Assembly: GCA_001179505.1 (NCBI GenBank)
Contig: CDMY01000255.1
Location: forward strand, 275,936-339,935
Reading direction: 5' to 3'
DNA length: 64,000 nucleotides
Origin: Vitrella brassicaformis
Lineage: Eukaryota > Sar > Vitrellaceae
Translations under genes and position numbers: made by a program
Notes under the pieces: model-generated
Seen by the model: only the letters and a program-made list of their open reading frames with translations
What the model was told of the DNA's origin: nothing
Database searches by the model: none
Shown here: one piece after another, positions 1-11,227 of the stretch
Position numbering within the stretch: the stretch's first letter is position 1
Layout of the letters: every line of letters starts with the position of its first letter

Positions 1-18
1 GGGGGGGGGGGGGGGGGG
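1..18. repeat. poly-G run at window edge
   Basis: The window opens with 18 consecutive G. Similar G/C homopolymers border both N gaps, so this is probably the edge of an assembly contig rather than a functional element. Confidence 0.7.
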
Positions 19-66
19 TATAAGGCATGCAATGCGTGTGTGGCATGCATCGTGGCCATCGGCTTG

Positions 67-1294
67 TCAGCCCATGTACTCGTCGAGGCGCACGCCGATC
101 TGCCGGCCCTGAAACTCCTGGTCGTTCAAGTTCTCTGACAACACACACACGCGCGAGAAGCAGCATGTCGTTGTGCAACCGTGAGTGTGTCGACTGTGTA
201 GTGTCGTGTGTACCGATGGCGGCCTGGGCCTCTTCTTCGGAGGTGTATAGGACCACACCGACGCCCTTGGACCGGCCATCGGGACCCGTCAACACGTCAG
301 CCCTGACACACACACCAGACAGCCGACATGTGTGGAATCAGTTCATCCCCACCCCACCCACTCACCTGACGACTTCTCCGTATTGTCTGAAGAGGTCCTT
401 GAGGTCCTGCCATGACGTCCGCCACGACAACTGATGAATGACACAAGACACAACAGACACACATTGCAGCATTGACACATTTCCATTCCTCCCCTCTGTC
501 GGGTGTCTGCTTACGTTTGACACGAAGACCTGTTTGCCCGCATCCTCGGGGTTCCTCGGCCCCCTGCCTCTGCCCCTGCCGCCGCCCCCCGGCCTGCCGC
601 CTCTGAAGGGCCGCCCGTAGTCATCGCCCCGGCCCCTCCCACGACCATATCCGCCGTAGGGGTCGCCGTAGCCCCCACCATAGCCCTCGTCCTCATACCC
701 TCCTCTGCCCCTGCCTCTGAAGCCCCCGCCGAAGCCGCCCCCTCCGCGCCGTGGGGGCCTGTAGCCGCCCATACCCATACCCATGCCCATGCCCATGCCG
801 CCGCCCATCGGACCGCCGCCCCGACCGCCCACGCCGGGCGGCTCACGATCCTCACGAACAAAAATCAAACGACCTGCAGCAGCAGAAACGGTGATGGGTG
901 GCTGGTGTGTTGTTGTGCTGTGCTGTTGTATTGTGTGCCGACCGAATAGCTCTGTGTCGTTGAGTGTTTCTATAGCCTTCTGGGCATCCTCAGGGTTCGC
1001 ATACTCGACAACACCGCACCCCTGACGCACACACACACTCGCACAGATGAATGCAGTGTGCCATGTGCCGCCATCGGGTCGTGATGCGGACCTTCGATCT
1101 GCCGACGGCGTCTTCGAATACGTCTGAGCGCACCACGGTGCCGGCGGACCCCATGTGGTCCTTGAGGTCCTGCCACTTGACGCCCCACGCCAGATTGCCC
1201 ACATACACACGACAAGGCCCCTGAGCCTGCACACACACACCAACAAGAAACCAGCGCAAGAATCAGATACCGACACATCCCTTGCGCCTGCCAT
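67..1294 (-). CDS. RNA-binding protein with two RRMs and a central RGG/GY-rich region
   Basis: Seven exons read on the minus strand (1271-1294, 1092-1226, 943-1021, 515-873, 366-430, 214-302, 67-134) and total 819 nt, giving 272 aa. RRM1 starts with RNP2-like [10 protein letters not shown] and has an RNP1-like GCGVVEYA after GRSK. A long Gly/Arg/Tyr-rich linker follows, with a GM dipeptide repeat and many RGG/GRG motifs. RRM2 has QVFVSNLSW and GVGVVLYT and ends at the stop after LDEYMG. This layout resembles GBP2/HRB1-type and hnRNP-M-like proteins that bind mRNA or G-rich single strands; a role in mRNA processing or export is inference. The RGG linker is a likely arginine-methylation and condensation region. 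The start is the ATG at 1294, followed by an eight-codon first exon. It is head-to-head with TatC. Confidence 0.88.
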
Positions 1295-1670
1295 GGCCTT
1301 CTTTGTCTTATCGCTCTACCATTCTGGTGCAGTGGGTGCTCAGAACTCCTCAAACTGGTCGTCTCGCCGAGAGCAAGAGATATTTGACGTCGCCGTCAGA
1401 CTATGCCGTAGGTGTGCGATTCTGCTGTGTGTCGAGGCTGGATAGTGTCCTCCGCCGCCCAGTGAGTGATGCCGCCCAGAACAAGACGGCTGACACACAT
1501 GCCAACCTCCTCCACTCAGTTCCGTCCTTATTGCTCTTCCCTCAGGCCAGTCAGCCCTTGCTCTATGCCCTCCTCCAAGCGCAAAAGGGGAAGGGAAAGC
1601 CAGTAGATCGCAAAATTGCGCGCTAGCAGCCAAACCAAACAGCGGCCGCAGTAGACTCATAGATCTGCTC
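1295..1670. promoter_or_regulatory. Divergent spacer between RRM gene and TatC
   Basis: This 376 bp non-coding spacer separates two start codons on opposite strands. It must hold the 5' ends of both genes, so a bidirectional promoter is inferred. It contains GACGTCGCCGT near 1387; nearly the same string occurs near 51548 in another divergent spacer. No TATA box is obvious. Confidence 0.45.
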
Positions 1671-2785
1671 ATGGGGAGGCCAAGCCTCATCAGATCTCAT
1701 TGCATCTGCGGAGTTTTTCTCCTGCTGCCGCTGTTCATGATGACGCTTTACTGTCCCCCTTCCCTCGCCTTCACGCCCTCTGCCATTCGCCCCGTGGCCC
1801 TTCCCCTCAGACTCTCTGCATCCCGCTTCAGATCATCGCCACTCGGCCAGCCTGCCCTGTCAGCTGCAAGGCCATCCAGGACTGACGACACATCTCCCCC
1901 TGACCTGCCTGACGGCGCAGAGGAGGTGTGGTGGGACTTCCCTGTGGGTCCCGATGCGCCTCCATTGTCATTTTCTGAGCGTGAGGTGCTGCCGGCCGAG
2001 CATGACATGGAGCTGAGGGACCGCCTGATCTTCTCTGGATCCTTCTTCGGGGTGCTGGGGCTGCTGCTGCTCTTCATGGCGTCGGACAAGGCAGCCGCCA
2101 CACTCATTGGCACCGCCGAACGGTGAGGGGGAGATGGGAATGTTGACGCCATGCACTCGCTTGTTATCGTGTGTTGCCTGCGTATGTCAGGCTGGGTCTT
2201 GATCTGTATCTCGAGTCGCCCGACGACGCCTTTTATGCCCTGCTGTGGTCGGCCTTCACGCTGGCTCTGGCGTGTGCGCTTCCCAACTTCTATGGTCAGC
2301 TGATCGCCTACATCCAGCCGTCCCTGCGGCGGTCCGAGCGGCAGGTGGTGACGGTGGGCGCCCTCATGTCCTTCTCGCTACTCGTCGGAGGCATTGTGTT
2401 TGCCGTTAAGGGCGTCATGCCCTTCTACCTGGGCGTCATCATGCAGTCGGTCGGATGGATCGGCGCGCCCAACATCGAGCCACTGTGGTCACTCCGTCGC
2501 TTCATCGACACCACTGGCAGCGTGGCTCTGTTGACGGTGCTGCTGTTCCAGCTGCCCATCCTGGAGGTGGGCCTCGGGCTGGCGGGGGTGCTGACAAGTG
2601 ACAAGCTCATCGAGGTGTGGCGCTATGTGCTGGTGGGGTCCACTCTGCTGTCGGCCGTCATCACGCCGACGACAGACGCCTTCACGCAGATCGTGACGGC
2701 GGGGATGATCAATGGGCTGTATGGGATCGGCATCCTGGGCCTCAAGTGGTTCGAGGCCAACAGAGAGAAAGAGAAGACCATCTGA
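1671..2785 (+). CDS. tatC: Plastid Sec-independent protein translocase TatC
   Basis: Two exons (1671-2122, 2191-2785) total 1047 nt, giving 348 aa. TatC is the multi-spanning receptor of the twin-arginine system that carries folded proteins across the thylakoid membrane. The N-terminus has a hydrophobic signal peptide (residues about 12-35) ending CPPSLAF|TPS, then a Ser/Arg-rich stretch, which is the bipartite presequence of secondary plastids with Phe at the junction. The mature part has the TatC-type MELRDRL helix entry and a conserved SLRRSER segment. Its last helices read FQLPILEVG and WRYVLVGSTLLSAVITP, matching TM4-TM5 of TatC. The two exons join cleanly within codon CG|G. It lies upstream of SMT on the same strand. 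TatC is usually plastid- or mitochondrion-encoded in red-lineage algae, so a nuclear copy with a presequence implies gene transfer. Confidence 0.85.
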
Positions 2786-3305
2786 CTGATATGAGGAGTG
2801 GGGGGGTGGGTGAGTGGGTAGAGTTGGGAGCAGCCCCTACGTAAGCTCAAGCTGGCGGGGCGCTCGTCAACTGTGCTGCCGTGTGGCCGTGTGAATAACG
2901 AAGGCTGGCAGTTGTCGTAGATAAGACGAGGCAGTTGGAAGACCATCGGATAGGCTCATGAACAAGGAGGTAAAGATCCTCACCAACTGCGTGGACGCAG
3001 TTGATGATCTTCCGTCCACGCAGTTCGTGAGCTCTTTGCGTTGTATTTCCTGAGACTGCGATGGGACGGTCTGACTGTGGATGGTCTTGTCTGAGTTGGT
3101 ACCTGTCCTGCAAACTAGGTAGAAGTGACCGATTGTATGCGCTTTGCGTGTCCGAATGCCCTCGTGCATCAGATTGAGACAGCGCTGCTGTGGCCCCCCT
3201 CTCATGTGGCAGTGAATGAGCATCCAAGCCGCTGCGGTGCTGCGAGCTGAAGTGGAGATCTACCTTCGAGATCTGCCTCTTTCCCCGCCTTCTGCAGCTC
3301 CTCCG
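2786..3305 (+). other. Intergenic region / SMT 5' leader
   Basis: No supported gene is seen. A minus-strand open frame crosses it but has no family resemblance and runs through SMT exon 1. An upstream in-frame ATG at 3216 could extend SMT by 30 residues. Confidence 0.4.
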
Positions 3306-5183
3306 ATGGCTCGTGGCGTCAACTTCGGTCTCGCCTTCGCGCTGGTGATTGCCAGCGGGGTGGTGGGGTCTCTGGTCAGCACCCTCATCCCCACCATCCG
3401 GGCGCCTGTGCTCTACACCGTCATCACGCTGGTGTTTGGCCTGGCGTATTACTTCCTGGACGACATGAGCCGCAACTATAAGTTCGGCTACGTGGGGCAG
3501 GGCAAGGGCACCGGGGTCGTGTCGAAGCTCAGCGGATACCTCGGCAAGTTCAACGAGCAACAGGGCGGCACACTCAAAGGCAGAAAGTAGGCAAATCATG
3601 CAGAGAGAGGGGGGTGCTTTGTATTCCGTGCTGTGCTCGTCAGGGAGGGCTACAAGGAGATGACTCAAGACTTCTATGATCTGGTGACGGACATCTACCA
3701 CTACGGATGGGGAGATGCATTCCACTTCGGCGCCAGATTCGAAGGTAGACGGATGGGCGCACACTCTCTGTCTGTGTCTGTCTGGCTTGTGTGTCGTCAT
3801 CACTCACTCCGTCCATCTCCCGTCTCTGTCTGTGTCAGGTGAGGGTTTCCTGGAGAGCATCCGCAAGGACGAGTACTGGCTGGTGCACCGTGGCGGCATG
3901 CAAAAGGGGGAGAAGTGGCTCGACCTCGGATGCGGCATCTCGGGACCTCTCTGCCACATCGTCAGGTCAGCAGACCATGCCGCGACGTGACGGACCGCCA
4001 GCAGCCGATTGGCGCCCTCGTGTGCATTGTTGTGTTGTGTGTGCCTTCTGTGGTGTCTGTGTGAGGCAGGTTCACTGAGGCCCATGTGACGGGCGTCAAT
4101 ATCAACAAGTACCAGGTGGAGCGAGGCAGGCAGAAGATCATCGAAGAGGGTACATTAACCACACCACACACCAGTGATCCACCCCCACGGCAACCACACA
4201 CGCGTGGTCCGCTGTGCCTCTCCGAATGCGCGCAGGTCTGCGTGACTTGGCTTGGGTGGAGGAGTGCGACTTCATGAAGCTGCCCGAGAAGTTCGGCAAG
4301 AACTCTGTCGACGGGGTCTACGCCATCGAGGCCACCTGCCACGCACCCGACAAAATCGGATGCTACAAAGCCGTGCGTCAACACACAGACAGACCACAGG
4401 GCACACAGCCAGACCTTTGCCGCATCTGTCAGATATTTGAGACATTGAAGCCGGGTGCTTGCATGGTGTTCTTCGAGTGGTGCATGACCAAGACGTATGA
4501 CCCCAACAACCCCGAGCACCGGGCCATCAAGGAGGGCATCGAGACCCACAACAGCCTGCCCGAACTGGCCACCGAAGACGAGGTGCGGAGGAATGGATGG
4601 ATGGACGGTGCCGTGATGAATATGTAATGCGTGTGTGCATGTGCAGATCATTGAGGCCCTCAAGAAAGTCGGTTTTGTCGTCGAGGAAGCATTCGACCGC
4701 ACGGTCAGCCCAAACAGGAGGGCAAAGGAGGGGGAGGGCCGCACAGCATGGTGTTTGTTTGTTCGTGTGGTCAGGGTGTGGAGCAGAACAAGCTCAACAC
4801 GGTGCCCTGGTACGCCACCATCGATGCCTCATACTCACTCGCCAACTGGCCCGCAAGGTGGGTCGGCACCCAACAGTGATATCTTTTAGCTGATGGATGT
4901 TGTGTGTGTTGTCCGTGTGTGTCAGTTGGTGGGGTCAGGTGATCCTGAACGCCATGATCAAGGCCATGGAACTCATCAAACTCGCTCCCCCGGTACACAC
5001 ACATACACACACATGACGCGTCTCTTGTTCCTCAACTGCCTCCTTCATGTCTTTTGGGTTCAGGGCAGCGCTGCGACGCACAAGGCGCTGTGCCGCGGGC
5101 TGGTCCCTCTGGTGAATGGCGGCAAGACCATGTGCTTCTCGCCCCACTTCTACTGCAGGGCCCGCAAACCACTCAACGCATGA
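3306..5183 (+). CDS. SMT1: Sterol 24-C-methyltransferase
   Basis: Ten exons (3306-3586, 3644-3744, 3839-3965, 4070-4149, 4236-4372, 4433-4582, 4647-4703, 4775-4857, 4926-4992, 5064-5183) sum to 1203 nt, giving 400 aa. The enzyme transfers a methyl group from S-adenosylmethionine to C-24 of the sterol side chain in ergosterol/phytosterol synthesis at the ER. Residues about 5-50 form one or two membrane helices. Then come the SMT entry motif YHYGWGDAFHFGARF, SAM motif I LDLGCGISGP, the sterol-binding region YAIEATCHAPDK, and EWCMTKTYDPNNPEHR. The C-terminus ends ...FYCRARKPLNA, as in family members. Length fits plant and fungal SMT. Start chosen at 3306 for its better context and the membrane helix directly after it; 3216 is the alternative. 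Confidence 0.95.
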
Positions 5184-6110
5184 AGACAGACAGCAGTGCG
5201 TGGCGATTTTGTGACTGGATGGGGACGTGTGGGCGAGACGAGGCATCTCAACTTGCCGACCTACTCACCCGATTTTGGCCCTTCATCCACTTTTTCCTCT
5301 ATATATACTGCTCTGTATCTTTACTGTCTTTGGTTCCCTCCCCAGTGTTGCTTTTTCGTGAGAGCAGCTGTCTACGCAGTCTCTGTGTCTCTGTGAGTGT
5401 GGAGAGAGATTGAGAGAGAGCGAGTCGTTGCTTTTTGTGTTGCTGTGGTGATCGGAGGACGGCTGGCTGTGTGTCTGCCTCGTTTGTTCGTCCGGGGATG
5501 TGCACCTGGGCTACCCACCCTGCACACAGGTGTTGGCAGCTGCGGTGCGCGTCCTTGGACGATCAAACGGGGGCGGTTGCCAAGCATGACTTTAACCGAA
5601 GGATGCAGACAGATGCGGTTGCCCTGTGGGAATCGGTATGCATTGTTTTTCGCGCGTTGAGACCGCGGTTTCTCGCCTCGAATGCTGGCATATTGCATGT
5701 CTTGTTGTCGCACTCGTCCATAGCCGACAACCATAGCAGACCATGCCTGTCAGGCAGCGTGCGTGTATCCGCCGTACTCGGTGTGCAATTGAGTGAGATG
5801 AGTCTTGTCGCGAGTACGATACATTCGCTGGCAGATGGATGAAATCCCTCACGAAGAAGACCTGCTTCCCCTCCAGCTCGCGGTGCTCTAACCCGTTCCC
5901 AGACCCCTCATTCGTGCTGAACGTCTGAGGGATTCTAGAAGCTGTGTCCACTGAACGTGGCCGCAGCATCGCCTTATCCTGTCGAGGTACACGGATGCAT
6001 CATCAGAGATGGAATCTGAGGCGTGTGCACATATTTCCCATGTTTCCTGTACAGGTGCCGCTGCGCACCTCTCTGCAGACGGACTCTTCTCTCAGTAGAA
6101 CGTAGCCAGC
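5184..6110 (+). other. Intergenic region, no gene supported
   Basis: The stretch holds CT-rich and TG-rich sequence after SMT. A short open frame begins with the ATG at 5835 but closes after about 18 codons with no usable donor. Nothing else is recognisable. Confidence 0.4.
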
Positions 6111-8193
6111 ATGGTAAGAAAAACACCCTAATGACAGTTTCCCCCCTTTCTGGTAAGAAAAACATCCACCCACTTCCATACATCCATCAGGATTCAGGAG
6201 CCACCTTGCGTTGTGTGCAGGAGCCACCTATCAACGGCAATCACTATCGCCTCGTTAGCAGGAGCGGCCGACAGCCAAACAACGACGGACCGGTACGGCC
6301 ATCCATCCATCCATCCGTCCGTCCATCCATCCGTCCAATGGCATGTGTTGTGTCTGTCAGGCTCAGCATCGCATCGCACGTGAGACCCTGCTGTCCATCT
6401 ACGGCTGCATACCCCCCTGGACCATCACCCGCATCGCACCCAACAAGCGCATCCTCTCCGCCACGCCGCCCCTCTACAGCCACTTTGTCATCGACTGCTC
6501 CGACCCAACGACGCGTCGTGTCTGGGAGAGGGTGCCGAGCAGACGGGCGCGTAAGTGGGGCGCCATTGCGAGAAATCTCAAGCAGGTGACGGTGCGGTAC
6601 CCACACCAAGACTGAGGTCAGGACGCGTTTCGTCACAGCGAGCACAGGTGGTGCGAATCTGCATGGGCATCGCTGGTCGAGGCGCATGCGACTGCGCGCG
6701 AGGCCAACAAGGAGGAGCCCGACAAGGCCAAGGGGGGCGGCGCCCAGCGACCGGCCGTAGAGCAGCAGGGAGGATCCCTCCACACTATCACCTTCGAGCC
6801 AGTGCCGGTGACAGATGCAGGGATCCGCGCCCTGCGCTGGCAGCAGCCCCGATCACTCATGTCCCGCCGCCCGAAGACTGTGATCCTCTCCGGCCTCACG
6901 TCCATCCACGGCCTCCAGTTCCATCACAGCACGCTGATAGACGAGCGGCAGTGGGTCATGCCGTCGCTGGGGCGTGTGGATGGCCACGCGTGTGGAGGGT
7001 TCATCTGCACATCCAGCAGCTTGACGCATCTGGAGGTGCGGCCTCTCAGGGGGCTGCTTGACCTGCTGGGGCGTGTGCCGCTGCCGGTGGAGGGGCAGCG
7101 AGGGACCCTGCAGGGGCTGCGGACACTCGGAGTCATCCAGACGGAGACCACCAGGGGTCTCGATGAGGAGGACCTGGTGCAGGGCATCGATCAACTGAAG
7201 GTAGTGAGGGGATAAAGAGAGGAAGGGAAGGATGGATGGATGGATGAACATATGCCTGTTGCCGCCTGTCTCTGTCTTTCCGCCCCCCAGGACGTGTTGT
7301 CGGGCCACAAGGTGCGCTCCATCACGGAGATCAAGGCTGTCGTGCCCGTCGTAGACCATACCATCAAGACATCCAAGCTGCTGATCTTCGTGCGGGCCCT
7401 CGAGGAGCTCAAGGCGTCCCTCACACCAGCCACCCTCACCCGTACGGCCTTCACCCGTGCACCCGAGATAGTGCTGGTCTCCCCCAACTGGAACAAGACA
7501 TTGAAGCTCGACCTCCCCCTCCCCCCGCCCCCTGCCCCCCTTCCATCACTGTTTTCCGACGCGATGAGGTACTTCTCCAGCAGGGCGGAGACCGTCGTCT
7601 GCGAGACCCGCCCCGCCCCCATCAGCCGCATTGAGCCCGAGAAGTAGCTCATGGCCGACTTGACATTCAACAAGGACACCACGGTGGAGGTCCGGGACGG
7701 CGGCCCGGGGGGAGCGATGGTCTTCTTGCGGTCGATGGGCCGCGAGAAGAGGCTAGCCAGGGTGGTCATCAAGGGAGATCCGGCTGCTGAGGTGCTGGAG
7801 TGGGGGGCCCAGAGGGATGACCTACCAGAGATAGAGAAACTGGAAGTGACCGCAGGCGGTGAGTGAACATGGCAAAAGACTCACCCATCCACATAGCCCA
7901 GGAAAAACATCTCGATTGATCTGTCCTGCCCCGCAGGCTTCCGTCGTCCTCTCGGAGCTTCTGCCATCCGCGCCGTGGAGTCGCTGCTGCAGCTGCGGGG
8001 TTTGCGAGAGGCGGTGATCGTTCTCCAGTGCACCACTTCTCAGTGTGTGAGGAGTTCTCACATCCAAGAGGCCATCAGGCCGGTGCTTGATGGCCGCTTC
8101 CCCGGCGGCAGCGGTGTGGCCAACGGGTTCAGCGTCACATGGAAGCGAACCCGCTACGATATCGAGGTCGTCGCCCGACGCATCGACACGTAG
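6111..8193 (+). CDS. Unrecognised leucine-rich protein with ATG-only first exon and an in-frame TAG
   Basis: I do not recognise the family. Exons 6111-6113, 6221-6292, 6361-6596, 6648-7200, 7291-7858 and 7937-8193 total 1689 nt (562 codons plus stop). The first exon is just the start codon, followed at once by a GTAAGA donor. The N-terminal part reads RIARETLLSIYGCIPPW and NLKQVTVRWCESAWASLVEA. The middle and C-terminal parts repeat a pattern of short strands and Leu-rich helices (LTHLEVRPLRGLLDLL, LRTLGVIQTE, LLQLRGLREAVIVLQ) that suggests an LRR-like or solenoid fold; this is inference. An in-frame TAG lies at 7645-7647. A 54-nt GT...TAG intron (7594-7647) would remove it in frame. Otherwise the gene is a recent pseudogene or the base is wrong. 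No catalytic motif is visible. Confidence 0.55.
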
Positions 8194-9128
8194 AGCACAC
8201 ACAAGGTCAGCCTATTGATGCCGCAGCAGGCAGTATGGTGGCATCATTGCGTCTCGTGTGTGCGTGTGTGTGTGTGGATCAGGTGTCAGACAGACGGCTG
8301 ATTGGTTTCGGGAGAGGGATGGAGAGGGGGCGGGGCTATCTCTCGTACCTGCCTGTGTGAGTGCTCCTCGAAGCTGGCTGGATAGCTGGCTGACTGACTG
8401 TGTGTATCCATGTCTGCCTCTGTGTTGTGTACAGACATACGTACGTACGTCTCACTGACTGATTCTGTATTCCAACCATCCATGTCTGTCTCACACTCGT
8501 CTGTTTTCGTGTGTGCACCATCACTACATACATACACAGCATACACAGCACGCACACCCATCTGCAGTGCACATCTCTCTCCTCTCATCTCTCTCCTCTC
8601 TGCAGGCACACCTCTCACTCTATACTGCCTTGTACACACTCGTCCAGTCAGGCACACCTCTCTCAGCGACTGACCAGCGGCCACAGAAGAAACGCACTGC
8701 TCATTGATGAAAACTGCAGGGAGGCATGGATGCAGACAGACAGACAGACGGATGGACGGACGGATGGACGGACGGACGGACGGATGGACGGATGGACGGA
8801 CGGACGGACGGACGGACGGATGGATGGATGGATGGATGGATGAATGGACTTGTGTGGTCCATATATGAGACCGCAGTTTCCCTGCACGAACAGATGAGCA
8901 GTGGCATACGATGCGCACTGCGATGAGGATCGGTTGATTTTGCCATAGCATTCAACCGATCCTTCACAGGAATCAACGCAGCCATGGCAGCGTCGCATCA
9001 GCACCTAAGGGCGAAAAAGGGGGGGAAAGGAAGGGGTTTGCCGATCGCATTCTGCGAGCTTGATGACGAAGAGGTGACCCAGGCACATATCGGTTTGTCT
9101 GCCGATCTCCCTGTTGCCCTGAGTCCTG
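8194..9128. other. Intergenic region with simple repeats
   Basis: TG- and CT-rich sequence leads into a tetranucleotide array. The last 130 bases before the amidase ATG hold TGCGAGCTTGA (about 9053), related to the AGCTCGCA element seen next to other start codons. Confidence 0.4.
8733..8843. repeat. (GACA)/(GGAC)/(GGAT) tetranucleotide array
   Basis: About 110 bp of tandem tetranucleotides shift from GACA to GGAC/GGAT and end in pure GGAT units. Any frame through it reads TDGW or SVRP repeats, which accounts for the spurious open frames on both strands. Confidence 0.85.
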
Positions 9129-11227
9129 ATGAAATCATCCATCGATTGGTGGAAGCTCCCGGCCCATGAGGTCGTGACAGCACTGCAGAAGAAGCAGGTG
9201 ACGCCTGCCGCCCTCGTCAATGAGTGCCGCAAGCGGTGGGAGCTGACCGACGGGCTCATCAATGCCACGCCTCTTCCGTGCTTTGATCGGGCCATGGAGC
9301 GAGCAGCCGTGGGTGTGGATTCGGCCGAGGACGTCTTGAGTGGGCTGCCCGTCATGATCAAGGACCTTGGTGAGGCGGTGGAGGGACTCCGATGGGTTGA
9401 GGGATCTCTGATTTACGAGAAGCGTACTGCTGACCGCACTACGGCGACGGTGGCACACATCGAAAGGCGCGGGTAGGTAGAGAGGTGGCGCATCCATCGT
9501 CAGTGGCTGGCAGCAATCCATACATCCACTTGTTGATGTCTGTCTAGAGGTATTGTGGTCGGCAAGACCAACATTCCTGAGTTCGGAGCGGAATGTCAGA
9601 CCTTCAACGCCGTCTTCGTAAGGAGAAGAAACCACACAAGTGGCCAAAGGAGTGTGTATCAGCATGCTATTGTTTTTGTGTGTTCATGCTAATCAGGGTG
9701 TCACCTGCAATCCGTTTGACACACGGCTCACTGCATCGGGTTCGAGTGGCGGGTCGGCAGCGGCACTTGCTGTCGGGCAGGTGTGGCTCGCACACGGCAA
9801 CGATCTCGGCGGCTCTCTACGGTACGATCGACCAACAAGTCTGGCACGATGCGCCGACGAGCACTTTGTGTCTGTGTTTTTGTTGCACAGCTCGCCAGCT
9901 GCGTATAACAACGTCATAGGGCTGCGTCCATCGCCCGGCCTCGTTGCCACACCGGGGGCGCTCCCCCACCCGCCATGGCACGACAGCACCGCCCCTCCCC
10001 CTCCGCCCCCAGCCCATCAGCGGCTTCACAGTGGGGGCCATTGGTGGGTCTGCAAAGACGAAGACGGCCAGGAGGGATGGTTCAAACTTGGGCTCTATGC
10101 GCAGGTGAGGCGCGGCGACAGCAGGGATGGATGACATTCCTGCACGTTATGTGCTGTATGCTGGTTTTTGGTTTCCAGAACGGACCGATGGCTCGGTGCG
10201 CTAAGGACGTTGCGCTATTCCTCGACGGCATGAGAGGCACGGAAGGGTGGCGCGAGCTCGGCTTTCATCATCCCGGCGCAGCTGCAGGCGGGTTCCTGCG
10301 TTACCTCACTGACGGGCCCAAGCAGCTGCCGCGGAAAGTCTTGTGGATGGGATCCCTCGGCGATCTGATGGAGGTGGACTCGGAGGTTATGCGTGTCTGT
10401 TGGGAGGCGATCGATTGGGTGAAGGGGCAGGGCGTCGAGGTGCGAGAGGGTCAGCTGGCGGGCATCGGTGAGATGCCGCAGGTCTTCCGGACACTGAGGA
10501 GCGAGATCTTCGAGGAGAAGGCGCAGGGGGAGACGCCCATTGTGCTGCGAGACGAATACAGAGGTCAGCCAGGCAGACAGACCCATGAACACGCAGCTCA
10601 GACGAATCCTCGGAATGTGTTGGTATTGTCATTGCAGATCTGGTGAAGCCAGAGGTGTTGTGGAACACTCGAGACGGCCTCGAGACGTCCCCGGAGGACA
10701 GAAGATGGGCGAGAGATCAGCACCGCCATTTTGTCAGCCAACTGGACCAGCTGTTCTTCCGTGACGGTGTGGACTTCATCCTGCTGCCCTGCGCTCCCAT
10801 ACCGCCCTTCGACCACCGGATTCGGTACCCAAGTCGCATCGGCAGCATGACCTTCCCCTTCTATACCGAATGGTTCCGTCTGACGTCCATCATGAGCCTG
10901 TCGTGCTGTCCCACCCTCTCGCTGCCCGTCGGCTTCACTTCCACCTCCCCCCCTCTCCCTATCGGCCTGCAAGTGGTGGCGCCACCCTTCCGCGAAAAAA
11001 GCCTGCTCCAATTTGCGTCGCTCTATGAAGAGGCCCATCCATCGATCAGCGGACGTGTGTCGCTGGAACACCCCGTGGTTTGTGACCCTGGTGATGTGAT
11101 ATCGACGCATGGGTCGTGTCTGGCCATTGATGGTCCGCGGACTGCGGAGGAGGCGCGTGTGCATCATGATGAGAGCTCAAGAGTGTATGCAGACAGGAGA
11201 CGGGAGCTGCATGCCTGGGTGGATTGA
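9129..11227 (+). CDS. Amidase-signature family hydrolase
   Basis: Six exons (9129-9472, 9548-9617, 9697-9821, 9891-10104, 10179-10563, 10638-11227) total 1728 nt, giving 575 aa. Amidase-signature enzymes hydrolyse amide bonds with a Ser-cisSer-Lys triad. The catalytic Lys is in LPVMIKDLG (K78), the [11 protein letters not shown] loop supplies the cis-Ser, and [10 protein letters not shown] carries the nucleophile, so the triad is complete. [12 protein letters not shown] is also typical. The C-terminal part has the conserved LPVGF and [11 protein letters not shown] segments. An unusual insertion of about 45 residues rich in Pro ([11 protein letters not shown]) sits after GLRPSPG, just before [11 protein letters not shown]. 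Substrate cannot be read from sequence: fatty-acid amide, nitrile-derived amides and others are possible. It resembles free amidases more than GatA. No signal peptide is seen. Confidence 0.88.

Noticed and set aside
2847-3803. 318-codon minus-strand open frame
   Set aside because: It is antisense to SMT exons 1-2, has no family resemblance, and its composition follows the antisense codon bias.
5835-5892. Short frame MDEIPHEEDLLPLQLAVL as a possible start of the next gene
   Set aside because: It ends in a stop with no GT donor before it and is not in phase with the exon at 6221.
8733-8843. Tandem array considered as a CRISPR or satellite
   Set aside because: The unit is 4 bp with no spacers; it is a plain microsatellite in a eukaryotic genome.
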